Assembly: GCA_902783595.1 (NCBI GenBank)
Contig: CACZRR010000002.1
Coordinates: 1 to 34,052 of the forward strand
Length of the DNA stretch: 34,052 nt
Direction: 5' to 3'
From: an uncultured Bacteroidota bacterium
GTDB lineage: Bacteria > Bacteroidota > Bacteroidia > Bacteroidales > P3
Notes under the pieces: generated by a model
The model's database searches: none
What the model saw: the letters and a program-made list of their open reading frames with translations, nothing else
What the model was told of the DNA's origin: nothing
In this document: in pieces, positions 24,040 through 32,121 of the stretch
How the letters are laid out: each line of letters opens with the position of its first letter
Position numbering within the stretch: the first letter of the stretch is position 1
Program-made: the position numbers and the translations under genes

Positions 24040-24936
24040 ATGAAGAAAGTCATCATTTATGCCCTCGCGCTCGTGGCCTACTGCACTGTAGCCAATGCAC
24101 AAAGCATCATCGATGCCGACGACCAGCGCAACCCTAACGACTTCTACCAGAAAGGTATCGTTGTGGGCAAGAAAGCCATGCCCTATCCCTTCCTTCGTGA
24201 GAGCGATGTGGTGTGGGAATGCGTGATATGGAGAGAAATAGACTTCAACGAGAAATTCAACCAATTCTTCTACTTCCCCGTATCGACTGAGAACGACACG
24301 CAGGGACGTATCAGTCTCATCAACCTCATCATGAAGGGTGTCCGCAATGGCGAGATTCCCACCTATGAGGATGATGATATGATCAAGGAGTTGGATGTTG
24401 AAGCAGCCCTCAAGATGCTCTCTGGCGACCCCATTCCGGTACAGGAAGCTGTCACCGACGAAGAAGGTAACCCCATCTACGATGAGGAAACAGGAGAGAT
24501 TATGGAGCGTACCGTCTACAAGACGCGAGATATTGATATTGCAGACATCACAAAGATACAGATTAAAGAGAAGTGGTATATTGACAAACAGGACAGCCGC
24601 ATGAAAGTGCGCATTGTTGGGTTGCGATTCCACTTCATGAAAGAGCTCCTTGCCGGCGGCTTCTCCGACGAGTTATCGTTCTGCATTCCCATGGATGACA
24701 TGCGCGTACGCCAGCTCTTTGTCAATGCCAACGCCTATGATGACAATAACGACGTCGTGGAGCGTTCGTACGACGACATCTTTATCCAGCGCTATTTTGA
24801 CAGCTACGTGGTGCGCGAGTCGAATGTTTACAACCGCAAACTCACCGACTACCTCACTGGTCAGGATGCCATCCTCCAGTCGCAGATGATCGAAGAGAGA
24901 ATCTTCGACATCGAGTCGGATATGTGGGAATACTAA
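24040..24936 (+). CDS. porN: type IX secretion ring protein PorN/GldN, first copy
   Basis: A 298-residue periplasmic protein with a signal peptide (MKKVIIYALALVAYCTVANAQ). Family hallmarks are MPYPFLRESDVVWE, the FNQFFYFP segment, and a conserved C-terminal half ending in RESNVYNRKLTDYL and a terminal MWEY. PorN binds PorK to make the periplasmic ring. Compared with the second copy it carries an acidic insert-like stretch at about 130-165 (VTDEEGNPIYDEETGEIM). It directly follows porM (11 bases), so it is surely co-transcribed. A strong intrinsic terminator lies 31 bases past its stop, and a paralogue starts just beyond. Confidence 0.93.
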   Translation: MKKVIIYALALVAYCTVANAQSIIDADDQRNPNDFYQKGIVVGKKAMPYPFLRESDVVWECVIWREIDFNEKFNQFFYFPVSTENDTQGRISLINLIMKGVRNGEIPTYEDDDMIKELDVEAALKMLSGDPIPVQEAVTDEEGNPIYDEETGEIMERTVYKTRDIDIADITKIQIKEKWYIDKQDSRMKVRIVGLRFHFMKELLAGGFSDELSFCIPMDDMRVRQLFVNANAYDDNNDVVERSYDDIFIQRYFDSYVVRESNVYNRKLTDYLTGQDAILQSQMIEERIFDIESDMWEY

Positions 24937-24967
24937 AAATAGCACAACACTAACCTCAACATTCAAG

Positions 24968-25008
24968 GAGTTAAGAGTGTTCCCTGACGCTCTTAACTCT
25001 TTTTCTTT
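24968..25008 (+). terminator. intrinsic terminator/attenuator between the two porN copies
   Basis: GAGTTAAGAG (24968-24977) pairs with CTCTTAACTC (24990-24999), and a G-C plus a G-T pair can extend the stem inward. TTTTTCTTT follows at once. The T-run ends 2-3 bases before the ATG of the second porN gene, so the hairpin would sit on that gene's ribosome-binding region in a read-through transcript. Confidence 0.85.
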
Positions 25009-25010
25009 CG

Positions 25011-25874
25011 ATGCGCTCACTGCTGCTCATACTGATGCTTACGTCATCCCTACTTGTCGCAGGGCAGAGTCGTACGCCGCTACCTGACGACATACACCCC
25101 GTTGAACTCACCGCCCAGCAGCGCCCGATTCCCTATCCTTATCTACGCGAGCACGACGTGATATGGACCACCACCCTATGGAAAACCATAGACAGCCGAG
25201 AACTCTTCAACCAATTCTTCTATTTCCCCGACGACGAATTCATAACCTTTGGGAAGAAGGCCCTCGCGTATATTATATGGGATGCCGTCGTTGCTGGCGA
25301 GATACCTATCTATGAGGACGATAATATGTATATTGCTCTCGACAACGAGCAGTTTGTAAAGCGCTACACCAAGGCCGACACCATACTTTTGGAGATAGGC
25401 TATGACGAGGACGACAATGAGCTCTACGAGACAGTGATACGGCCGCGCCACTTTGAAGGTCAGGAGGTGCTGGAGTACGCCTTGCGTGAGGCGTGGTACA
25501 TTGAGCGTAGGGATACGAAGATGGATTCGCGGCGCCTAGCCTTAGCTCCTCTCATGGAGCGCTATCGAGAGTTAGGAGCTGGTCAGGAGGCTATTTACCT
25601 CGGCGTCTTGCCTCTTTTCTGGATACCGATGCAGCATCCCGCCGTCCGGACCCTTCTTGTGCGTCACAATGCCTATATTGACGGCAACATGGCTGCTGTT
25701 CCATCGTGGGATTGGGTATTCGTCAACCAGCATTATAACGCCTACACTACCCGAGAGTCGAATGTATATGATCGATCCATCAAAGACTATCTTACCGGTT
25801 TGGATGTCATCATGGAGTCGCAGGAGATAGAATCGAAAGTATTCGAGATGGGCGAAGAGATGTGGGACTATTGA
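25011..25874 (+). CDS. second PorN/GldN paralogue (GldO-like)
   Basis: A 287-residue paralogue of the gene just upstream, with its own signal peptide (MRSLLLILMLTSSLLVAGQ). Shared blocks are PIPYPYLREHDVIW, ELFNQFFYFP, YEDDNMY, a late TTRESNVYDRSIKDYLTG and a terminal MWDY. Identity is clear but the proteins have diverged over much of their length, so the duplication is not recent. Flavobacterium johnsoniae has a similar tandem pair, gldN and gldO, with partly overlapping function; this arrangement may be equivalent or may have arisen separately. The start codon comes right after the T-tract of an intrinsic terminator, so its expression depends on read-through or on a promoter I cannot see. 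No gene follows for 506 bases. Confidence 0.9.
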   Translation: MRSLLLILMLTSSLLVAGQSRTPLPDDIHPVELTAQQRPIPYPYLREHDVIWTTTLWKTIDSRELFNQFFYFPDDEFITFGKKALAYIIWDAVVAGEIPIYEDDNMYIALDNEQFVKRYTKADTILLEIGYDEDDNELYETVIRPRHFEGQEVLEYALREAWYIERRDTKMDSRRLALAPLMERYRELGAGQEAIYLGVLPLFWIPMQHPAVRTLLVRHNAYIDGNMAAVPSWDWVFVNQHYNAYTTRESNVYDRSIKDYLTGLDVIMESQEIESKVFEMGEEMWDY

Positions 25875-25969
25875 CCATGCCCACGACGCTATATGTTTAT
25901 TATAGGGTAAAAAAGGGTAGAAAAAACAGCCATCAAACATCACCCAGAGATGGGAGAAGAAGCCAGCGA

Positions 25970-26002
25970 TATGGGAGCGGACTGGGAGCGGACTGGGAGC
26001 GG
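25970..26002. repeat. three tandem 11-bp repeats, ACTGGGAGCGG type
   Basis: Units lie at 25970-25980 (TATGGGAGCGG), 25981-25991 and 25992-26002 (both ACTGGGAGCGG). The GGAGCGGA core is the reverse complement of the 11-bp repeat at 4395-4427. Confidence 0.85.
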
Positions 26003-26311
26003 CCATAGTGGGGACGCTGTGTATCAATAAATTAGCGATTGTTAAAATTCACTAAAAACTGTTAAAGAAACCTAAAATAAAGGTAGGGTAACAGGTGTTA
26101 GTAAAAGCAATTATCGAAGGGTAATTTTTTATTTGATAGGTGGGGTATGATGCAAACTCATGGATAGTATGGGCTTGGTAGCCCAATGGGCGGGAGTATA
26201 GGAACAAACAGAACATAGTGACTGACAACATATTATATAATAATTAATCTGCGTTAAATAATATTTTGTGGGGTGCATGCGCAAGAATTAGGCAGATTGG
26301 GAAATAATTCG

Positions 26312-26319
26312 TAATTTTG
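26312..26319 (+). promoter_or_regulatory. probable -7 element of the C1 peptidase gene
   Basis: TAATTTTG fits TAnnTTTG and lies 61 bases upstream of the start codon. No TTTG is found at the normal -33 distance. Confidence 0.5.
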
Positions 26320-26380
26320 CATCGCAATTTAGCGTTTGCAACGAGATAAAAAAAACAATAAAATAAATAAATACAACGCG

Positions 26381-27646
26381 ATGAAAAAAATATTTCTTAT
26401 CCTGGGTGCCATGGCCATCTGTGCCAGTGCCGCCTATGCACAAGACGAGAAGAAAACAGAGGAAGAGGGATACAAATTTGACACTGTCAAGATGATTCCC
26501 ATCACCTCGGTGAAAGACCAGAACAACGCCGGTACCTGCTGGAGCTACAGTGGCATAGCCTTCCTTGAGGCTGAGTTGCTGCGACAGGGCAAGGGCGAAT
26601 ACGATCTGAGCGAGATGTACGTTGTCGAGAAGACCTACAACGACCGTGCTATGGCCGCTGTGCGCACCCACGGTGATGTGAGTTTCTCGCAGGGTGGAGC
26701 CTTCAACGATGTCATCTACTGCCTGCGCAACTATGGTATGGTACCCGAAGAGGTGATGCGTCCTGGCGTGATGTATGGTGACACCCTCAGCAACCACACC
26801 GAGCTCAGCGCCCTCACTGACGTGATGATAGATGCTATTGCCAAAGGGAAACTCAAGAAACTCCAGATGAGTTCTGATGGTGAGCCTCTGTGGCACAAAG
26901 CTATTGCTGCCGTACACGAGGTTTATCTCGGCGAGATACCCGAGAAATTCAAATACAACGGCAAGGAGTACACTCCCAAGAGTTTCGGCGAGAGCCTGGG
27001 TCTGAATGCCGATGACTATGTGAGTATTACCAGTTTCACCCATCATCCCTTCTACGAGCAGTTTGTCATCGAGATTCAAGACAACTGGCGTTGGGGGCTG
27101 AGTTACAATGTGCCCATCGACGAGATGATGGAGATTTTCGATTATGCCATTGACAACGGCTACACCGTTGCCTGGGGTTCTGATGTCAGCGAGCAGGGTT
27201 TCCGTTATACCCGTAAGGGCTTTGCCGTTCTTCCCGCCACCGATGGGAAGGCTGCCGGCAAGGTAGGTTCCGACCAGGCCCGTTGGAGCGGTATGAGTGC
27301 CAGCGAGATTGCCGACGAAGCTGCCAAGCACCCCACCCCCCAGCGTTGGGTGAGCCAGGAGGAGCGCCAGCAGGCATACGACAACTGGGAGACCACCGAC
27401 GACCATGGTATGCTGATCTTCGGTAAAGCCAAAGACCAGATGGGTAACGAGTACTACATGGTGAAGAACAGCTGGGGCCAGTACAATGGCGAATTTGGAG
27501 GCAACTTCTTCGTCAGCAAAGCCTTTGCCCGCTACAAGACCATGAACATCGTGGTTCACAAAGATGCCATTCCCGCTGCCATCAAGGCCAAGCTCGGTAT
27601 CCAGGACAACAGCGCCAAAGCCACCAAAAAAGGCAAGAAGAAATAA
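26381..27646 (+). CDS. exported C1 family (bleomycin-hydrolase/C1B-like) cysteine peptidase
   Basis: A 421-residue papain-clan peptidase with a signal peptide (MKKIFLILGAMAICASAAYAQ). The ATG at 26381 is chosen because it begins this signal; an upstream in-frame ATG adds only Lys/Asn-rich sequence. The catalytic residues are visible: Gln47 in VKDQNNAGTCWSYS (oxyanion), Cys53, His342 in DDHGML and Asn363 in VKNSWG. The long insert between Cys and His matches the C1B group (bleomycin hydrolase, PepC), which act mainly as aminopeptidases. The signal peptide is the difference from the cytoplasmic PepC proteins; the site is probably the periplasm. The end is Lys-rich (KATKKGKKK) and shows no type IX sorting domain despite the neighbouring secretion genes. 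It is monocistronic, with a strong terminator after it. Confidence 0.88.
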   Translation: MKKIFLILGAMAICASAAYAQDEKKTEEEGYKFDTVKMIPITSVKDQNNAGTCWSYSGIAFLEAELLRQGKGEYDLSEMYVVEKTYNDRAMAAVRTHGDVSFSQGGAFNDVIYCLRNYGMVPEEVMRPGVMYGDTLSNHTELSALTDVMIDAIAKGKLKKLQMSSDGEPLWHKAIAAVHEVYLGEIPEKFKYNGKEYTPKSFGESLGLNADDYVSITSFTHHPFYEQFVIEIQDNWRWGLSYNVPIDEMMEIFDYAIDNGYTVAWGSDVSEQGFRYTRKGFAVLPATDGKAAGKVGSDQARWSGMSASEIADEAAKHPTPQRWVSQEERQQAYDNWETTDDHGMLIFGKAKDQMGNEYYMVKNSWGQYNGEFGGNFFVSKAFARYKTMNIVVHKDAIPAAIKAKLGIQDNSAKATKKGKKK

Positions 27647-27669
27647 AGAAACCACACAGAGGTTATAGT

Positions 27670-27706
27670 CAAGTCCCCCGAGTACTATCGGGGGACTTGT
27701 TTTATT
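27670..27706 (+). terminator. strong intrinsic terminator after the C1 peptidase
   Basis: AAGTCCCCCGA (27671-27681) pairs perfectly with TCGGGGGACTT (27688-27698); a C-G pair outside extends the stem to 12 bp, and GTTTTATT follows. It is 24 bases past the stop codon. Confidence 0.92.
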
Positions 27707-27771
27707 GCTAATGAAACGGGGTGCGGGATGCGAAGGCATTACTTCATTTCATGTTGCCTCTTATAACTACA

Positions 27772-27802
27772 CGAACGGGCTGGCATTTGACCAGCCCGTT
27801 CG
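27772..27802 (-). terminator. 12-bp hairpin downstream of fba, probable terminator
   Basis: CGAACGGGCTGG (27772-27783) and CCAGCCCGTTCG (27791-27802) form a perfect 12-bp stem with a 7-base loop. It lies 57 bases past the fba stop. No good T-run follows on either strand, so it may act with another factor or protect the mRNA end. Confidence 0.55.
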
Positions 27803-27858
27803 CAAAAGGTTTTCCTTTATAGTTCAGGACTCTCGGATAGAGAGAATGAATAGATTAA

Positions 27859-28857
27859 TTAGAGTTTATCGTTGGATCCGAGGACGTTGACAATCTTGTG
27901 GATGTACATCTTCTTCATGCTCTCGCGAGCGGGTTTGAGATACTGGCGCGGGTCGAAGTGGTCGGGGTGCTCGGCGAGGTGTTTACGGATGGCTGCAGTC
28001 ATAGCCAAACGGCTGTCGCTATCGATATTAATTTTACACACAGCGCTCTTTGCTGCCTTGCGAAGCTGTTCCTCGGGGATACCCACAGCAGCCTTGAGAG
28101 CGCCGCCGTAAGCGTTGATCGTGTCGACCTCATCCTGCGGCACGCTACTGCTGCCATGAAGGACGATTGGGAATCCGGGCAGTTTCTTCTCGATAGCTTC
28201 GAGCACGTCGAATGCCAAGGGAGGCGGCACCAGGCGACCTGTCTGCGGGTCCACGGTGCATTGCTCGGGTTTGAACTTGTATGCGCCATGGCTAGTTCCG
28301 ATGCTGATGGCGAGGGAGTCACATCCTGTGCGCGTAGCGAAGTCGATCACTTCTTCAGGCTTGGTGTAGTGGCTCACCTCGGCGGCCACCTCGTCTTCGA
28401 CCCCTGCCAGCACGCCGAGTTCACATTCGACAGTGACATCGTGCTGGTGGGCATACTCCACTACTTGGCGCGAGATGCGAATATTTTCCTCGTAGGGCAG
28501 AGCACTACCATCGTACATCACGCTGGAGAAACCCATATCAATGCAGCTCTTACATGTCTCGAAACTGTCGCCGTGGTCGAGATGGAGGACAATCTGAGGA
28601 TTGGGGCAACCGAGTTCCTTGGCGTACTCCACAGCGCCCTCGGCCATGTAGCGGAGGAGAGTCTGATTAGCGTAGTCGCGTGCGCCGCGGCTCACCTGCA
28701 TAATGACTGGGCTTTTGGTTTCGACGGCGGCCTGGATGATAGCCTGCATCTGCTCCATATTATTGAAATTGAAAGCGGGGATGGCGTAGCCGCCGCCCAC
28801 AGCCTTTTTGAACATCTCACGGGTGTTCACAAGTCCGAGTTTTTTGTAGTCGACCAT
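27859..28857 (-). CDS. fba: class II fructose-1,6-bisphosphate aldolase
   Basis: A 332-residue zinc-dependent aldolase. Seen are the N-terminal GYAIPAFNFNN motif, VLHLDHGDSFETC with a zinc-binding histidine and adjacent acidic residue, the ECELGVLAGVEDEV segment, LAISIGTSHGAYKF and the VLHGSSSVPQDEV loop with another zinc histidine. It cleaves fructose 1,6-bisphosphate to dihydroxyacetone phosphate and glyceraldehyde 3-phosphate, working in both glycolysis and gluconeogenesis in the cytoplasm. Length and motifs are typical of the class IIB form common in Bacteroidota. It is alone on the minus strand, diverging from upp with well-formed back-to-back promoters. Confidence 0.96.
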   Translation of the reverse strand: MVDYKKLGLVNTREMFKKAVGGGYAIPAFNFNNMEQMQAIIQAAVETKSPVIMQVSRGARDYANQTLLRYMAEGAVEYAKELGCPNPQIVLHLDHGDSFETCKSCIDMGFSSVMYDGSALPYEENIRISRQVVEYAHQHDVTVECELGVLAGVEDEVAAEVSHYTKPEEVIDFATRTGCDSLAISIGTSHGAYKFKPEQCTVDPQTGRLVPPPLAFDVLEAIEKKLPGFPIVLHGSSSVPQDEVDTINAYGGALKAAVGIPEEQLRKAAKSAVCKINIDSDSRLAMTAAIRKHLAEHPDHFDPRQYLKPARESMKKMYIHKIVNVLGSNDKL

Positions 28858-28899
28858 GATGTATAATTTTGAATTTGGGAATTATTTAATTTGAAAGTG

Positions 28900-28931
28900 C
28901 AAAATTACAACTAATCGGTGAAATAACCAAA
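28900..28931 (-). promoter_or_regulatory. Bacteroidota promoter for fba
   Basis: On the minus strand TTTG (28931-28928) is followed after 20 bases by TAATTTTG (28907-28900). The start codon lies 42 bases further on. Spacing and sequence fit the consensus well. Confidence 0.75.
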
Positions 28932-28965
28932 TATTTTTTGTGTGTATTTTTTGTTGAAAAAAATA

Positions 28966-28997
28966 TTTGCATTATCACTATGCAATTAGTATTTTTG
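28966..28997 (+). promoter_or_regulatory. Bacteroidota promoter for upp-uraA
   Basis: TTTG (28966-28969), 20 bases, then TATTTTTG (28990-28997). The upp ATG is 46 bases downstream. It is back-to-back with the fba promoter. Confidence 0.78.
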
Positions 28998-29043
28998 CAA
29001 AATCAAAAAGAAAACGTCAGTATCACAAAACAAAAATAACAAC

Positions 29044-29670
29044 ATGGCTCTTCATATAGTCAACCATCCCATGGTGCAGCACAAGCTCACGCTGATGCGC
29101 AAGAAACAGACATCCACCCACGATTTTCGCGCCTTGCTACGTGAAATCGGGATGCTCATGGGTTACGAAGTGACGCGAGACTTTCCTCTGCGTGACATTG
29201 AAATTGAGACCCCGATGCAGAAGATGGTAGCCAAAGAGATTGGCACCCGCAAGGTGGTAGTGGTGCCCATTTTGCGCGCTGGATTGGGCATGGTAGAGGG
29301 TTTGCTCGAGTTGCTTCCGTCGGCGCGAGTAGGTCACATCGGCATGTATCGCGACGAGACCACCCATGAGCCGGTGTTTTACTACTACCGTATGCCTGAG
29401 GGCAAAGACCGCACGGTGATTCTGACCGATCCCATGTTGGCTACCGGAGGAAGTGCATGCGATGCCGTGCGGCGACTGAAAGCCGACGGCTATACCAAAA
29501 TACGAATGATGTGCCTTGTTGCTGCTCCGGAGGGAGTGAAACGCCTACAGACCGAGCATCCCGATGTGGAGATATACACAGCGTCCCTTGATAACGGGCT
29601 TAACGAGGACGCCTATATTCTGCCCGGACTTGGCGATGCAGGCGATCGTATTTTTGGCACGAAAATGTGA
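29044..29670 (+). CDS. upp: uracil phosphoribosyltransferase
   Basis: A 208-residue type I phosphoribosyltransferase. It has [18 protein letters not shown] near 78-95, HIGMYRDE, the PRPP loop [18 protein letters not shown] at about 120-137 and the C-terminal uracil-binding stretch [16 protein letters not shown]. It joins uracil to PRPP to make UMP, the pyrimidine salvage step. It is co-transcribed with a uracil permease 41 bases downstream, a common pairing that links uptake to trapping of the base. The length matches the family (about 208-210). Confidence 0.96.
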   Translation: MALHIVNHPMVQHKLTLMRKKQTSTHDFRALLREIGMLMGYEVTRDFPLRDIEIETPMQKMVAKEIGTRKVVVVPILRAGLGMVEGLLELLPSARVGHIGMYRDETTHEPVFYYYRMPEGKDRTVILTDPMLATGGSACDAVRRLKADGYTKIRMMCLVAAPEGVKRLQTEHPDVEIYTASLDNGLNEDAYILPGLGDAGDRIFGTKM

Positions 29671-29711
29671 CTAGAGAATTGTTTACGATACAATAACATC
29701 AATAACATAAT

Positions 29712-31343
29712 ATGGAAAATACTACTGCTGTCTACGATGCCCGCACATTGGGTAAAAGTCGAATGCTTGTGTTGGGTTTCCAGCACTTGTTTGCCATGTT
29801 TGGTGCGACCATATTGGTGCCCACCATCACAGGTCTTTCTGTGAGTGCCACGCTGCTTTTTGCCGGTTTGGGCACCCTACTCTTCCATTGGTTTACGCGG
29901 TGGAAAGTGCCAGCATTTTTAGGTTCCAGTTTTGCCTTCCTTGGCGGCTATGCTACCGTGGTGGCCATGGGCTCGGAACTGGGCATGAGTCAAGCCGAGG
30001 CGCTGCCCTATGCTTGTGTTGGCGTGGTGGCAGCAGGTCTGCTCTATTTCGTGCTTGCCGCCATGGTGAAGGCGTTTGGCGTGAAGCGTGTGATGCGTCT
30101 CTTCCCGCCTGTGGTGACAGGGCCCATTGTCATCTCCATTGGTCTTATCCTTGCCGGTACCGCCATCAAGAGCATCCTCACCTGCTGGTGGGTAGCGTTG
30201 GTAGCCATCCTTGTGGTTATTGTATGTAATATTTGGGGCAAAGGCATGATTAAGATCATCCCCATTCTTCTTGGTGTCCTGGTGAGCTACGTTGTTGCCG
30301 CCCTTGCCGGCCAAGTGGATGGCGGCGTTATCCGTGATGCTGCCTGGATAGGGTTTCCCTTCCAGTGGGGAGACACGGGTCTCTACGCCTTCAGTACAGG
30401 CCGGTGGGATTTCCTCCTCACCGCCATCATTGCCATCATGCCCATTGCCATAGCCACCATGATAGAGCACATTGGCGACATCTGTGCCATCGGTTCCACC
30501 ACCGACCGCAACTACCTTGAAGACCCCGGTTTGCATCGTACCCTCATGGGTGATGGTGCTGCCACCGTGCTTGCCTCGCTCTTTGGAGCTCCTGCCAATA
30601 CCACTTATGGGGAGAACACTGGTGTGCTGAATCTCACGCGCGTTTTTGATCCTCGTGTAGTGCGTATAGCCGCTGTCATTGCCGTGTTGCTGAGTTTCTC
30701 TCCCAAATTTGCCGCTCTCATCTATGCCATGCCTGCCGCCACCATTGGTGGTGTGTCGCTCATACTTTATGGCATGATCAGTTCTGTTGGTATACGCTCG
30801 CTTGTGGAGAATCACGTGGACCTTACAGAGAGTCGCAACCTCATCATCTGTGCTCTCACCATCACCCTTGCCATCGGCATCAGCTACGGCTGCGACGGTG
30901 GAGCGCTTCAGTTTGGCGCCATCGGCATCAGTGGTCTTGCTTGTGCCGCCATCATCGGCATCTTAGCTGCCGTTGTTCTCCCGGACCGACAGCACAAAGA
31001 GTTCAGCAGTACTCTCAGCTATGCTACCTTGAGCAAAGAGGAATACCGGATGCTGCTCATGCTGTATGTTGCCAACATTGACGGTAAAATTGAGGACCGA
31101 GAGGTTGACGCTATGCTTGAGAAGAGCAATCCGCAGGTGCTATCCTCCACACGTGCGATGTTTGCCAAGATGAGTGACAACGAGGTTCTGGAGGTCATCC
31201 GCGAGAACCGTACGCGCTTTGTCACGAGCGAAGAGGATCGCGAGCAGTTGTTGTCCGAGATTCGTGCCGTAGTTGCCGCAGACGGTCAGATGGCCGGAGC
31301 TGCCGACTACCTCTGCTCTGCTGTAGAGAAACTTATTGGTTGA
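29712..31343 (+). CDS. uraA: NCS2 uracil permease with C-terminal TerB-like domain
   Basis: A 543-residue protein. Residues about 15-425 are a UraA-type uracil:proton symporter with about 14 membrane segments, the QHLFAMFGATILVP start, the IATMIEHIGDICAIG segment carrying a substrate glutamate, and GAPANTTYGENTGVLNLT. Ordinary family members end at about 430 residues. Here a soluble tail of about 104 residues follows (440-543). It is helical and has paired IDGKIEDRE and AADGQM motifs typical of TerB-like (tellurite-resistance/DjlA N-terminal) domains, in which acidic residues can bind metal. The tail may regulate transport or bind a partner; its function is unknown. The gene follows upp by 41 bases, and its last 11 bases overlap the end of the convergent ispE gene. 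Confidence 0.9.
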   Translation: MENTTAVYDARTLGKSRMLVLGFQHLFAMFGATILVPTITGLSVSATLLFAGLGTLLFHWFTRWKVPAFLGSSFAFLGGYATVVAMGSELGMSQAEALPYACVGVVAAGLLYFVLAAMVKAFGVKRVMRLFPPVVTGPIVISIGLILAGTAIKSILTCWWVALVAILVVIVCNIWGKGMIKIIPILLGVLVSYVVAALAGQVDGGVIRDAAWIGFPFQWGDTGLYAFSTGRWDFLLTAIIAIMPIAIATMIEHIGDICAIGSTTDRNYLEDPGLHRTLMGDGAATVLASLFGAPANTTYGENTGVLNLTRVFDPRVVRIAAVIAVLLSFSPKFAALIYAMPAATIGGVSLILYGMISSVGIRSLVENHVDLTESRNLIICALTITLAIGISYGCDGGALQFGAIGISGLACAAIIGILAAVVLPDRQHKEFSSTLSYATLSKEEYRMLLMLYVANIDGKIEDREVDAMLEKSNPQVLSSTRAMFAKMSDNEVLEVIRENRTRFVTSEEDREQLLSEIRAVVAADGQMAGAADYLCSAVEKLIG

Positions 31344-32121
31344 TTTTAAAAACGCCGAACACCGCGGCGCCGCTACCCGTCATGCTGGCATAGCAGGCGC
31401 CGCGGTTGTACATATCCTCCTTGAGCGCAGCTATAGCAGAGTGGGCAGGGAATACAGAATCCTCAAAATCGTTGATAACGAGGTCGCGCCATTCTGCAAT
31501 GGGGCGGAAGATAGCTTCGCGGAGGTCTGGTCTTGATTTCCTATCCTTGATTCTAATATTTGCATAGGCCTCGCGGGTACTCACGTGCTCACCCTCAGGG
31601 AGCTCGACAACCACCTTGAGCCCCAACTTTTGGAAGTCGAAATCGACAGGTGTGAGTTCATCCCCTATCCCTGTGGCATAGGCTGTCTGGTTGCCTATAA
31701 AGAATGGGCAGTCGGCGCCAATACGTGCCGCATAACTCTCCATAGCCTCTGCGGTAAGGTTGAGAGAAAACATCTCGTTGAGCATCTTGATTGTGAATGC
31801 AGCATCGCTACTACCGCCTCCTAGTCCTGCGCCGAAAGGTATGTTCTTCTTCAGGCGCATCTGAACTGGGGGGATTGAGAATGCATTATTCAGCAGCTGC
31901 CACGCCTTCATACAGAGATTGTCGTCGGGGTTATTATCGAGGGCAATACCTTCTTGGATAATTGTAGGAAAAGGAGAGTTGGTGGTGGCTGGTGTAATCT
32001 CCAACTCGTCGCAGAAGTCATGTACAGGGATGAATATAGTCTCAAGGTCGTGGTAGCCGTCGGGGCGTTTGCCGACGACATGCAGTCCGAGATTAATCTT
32101 GCAGTTGGGGTGCGTTATCAT
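31333..32121 (-). CDS. ispE: 4-diphosphocytidyl-2-C-methyl-D-erythritol kinase
   Basis: A 262-residue GHMP kinase. The start MITHPNCKINLGLHVVGKR is the standard IspE N-terminus, so ATG 32121 is chosen over an in-frame ATG 14 codons upstream that would reach further into phoH. The ATP loop PFGAGLGGGSSDAAF is intact, as is a late GSGAAVFGVF motif. IspE phosphorylates CDP-methylerythritol in the non-mevalonate (MEP) isoprenoid pathway. It overlaps the end of phoH by 29 bases, so the two are translationally coupled. It is shorter than the E. coli enzyme (283), as is usual in Bacteroidota. Confidence 0.94.
   Translation of the reverse strand: MITHPNCKINLGLHVVGKRPDGYHDLETIFIPVHDFCDELEITPATTNSPFPTIIQEGIALDNNPDDNLCMKAWQLLNNAFSIPPVQMRLKKNIPFGAGLGGGSSDAAFTIKMLNEMFSLNLTAEAMESYAARIGADCPFFIGNQTAYATGIGDELTPVDFDFQKLGLKVVVELPEGEHVSTREAYANIRIKDRKSRPDLREAIFRPIAEWRDLVINDFEDSVFPAHSAIAALKEDMYNRGACYASMTGSGAAVFGVFKINQ

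Larger units (their letters stand above)
25875..26380. other. 506-base intergenic region
   Basis: No credible gene. It contains three 11-bp repeats (25970-26002), a small hairpin TGGGCT-TGGT-AGCCCA (26170-26185) without a T-run, and a -7 element for the peptidase gene near its right end (26312-26319). Otherwise it is AT-rich, with scattered GGGTA motifs. A small RNA could be hidden here, but no promoter-terminator pair is seen. Confidence 0.55.

Noticed and set aside
26170..26185. Hairpin TGGGCT-TGGT-AGCCCA as a terminator or small RNA
   Set aside because: Only 6 bp, no T-run and no promoter at a suitable distance; too weak to annotate.
26381..27646. C1 peptidase as a type IX secretion cargo
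   Set aside because: The C-terminus is short and Lys-rich (KATKKGKKK) and lacks the beta-rich sorting domain with its late conserved motifs, so adjacency to the por genes is not evidence of cargo status.
26288..27739. 483-codon minus-strand open frame
   Set aside because: Antisense to the C1 peptidase, which has signal peptide and active-site residues. The long frame runs through two intergenic ends, a sign of chance openness.
27898..28866. 322-codon plus-strand open frame
   Set aside because: Antisense to the class II aldolase, a certain gene; no family resemblance.
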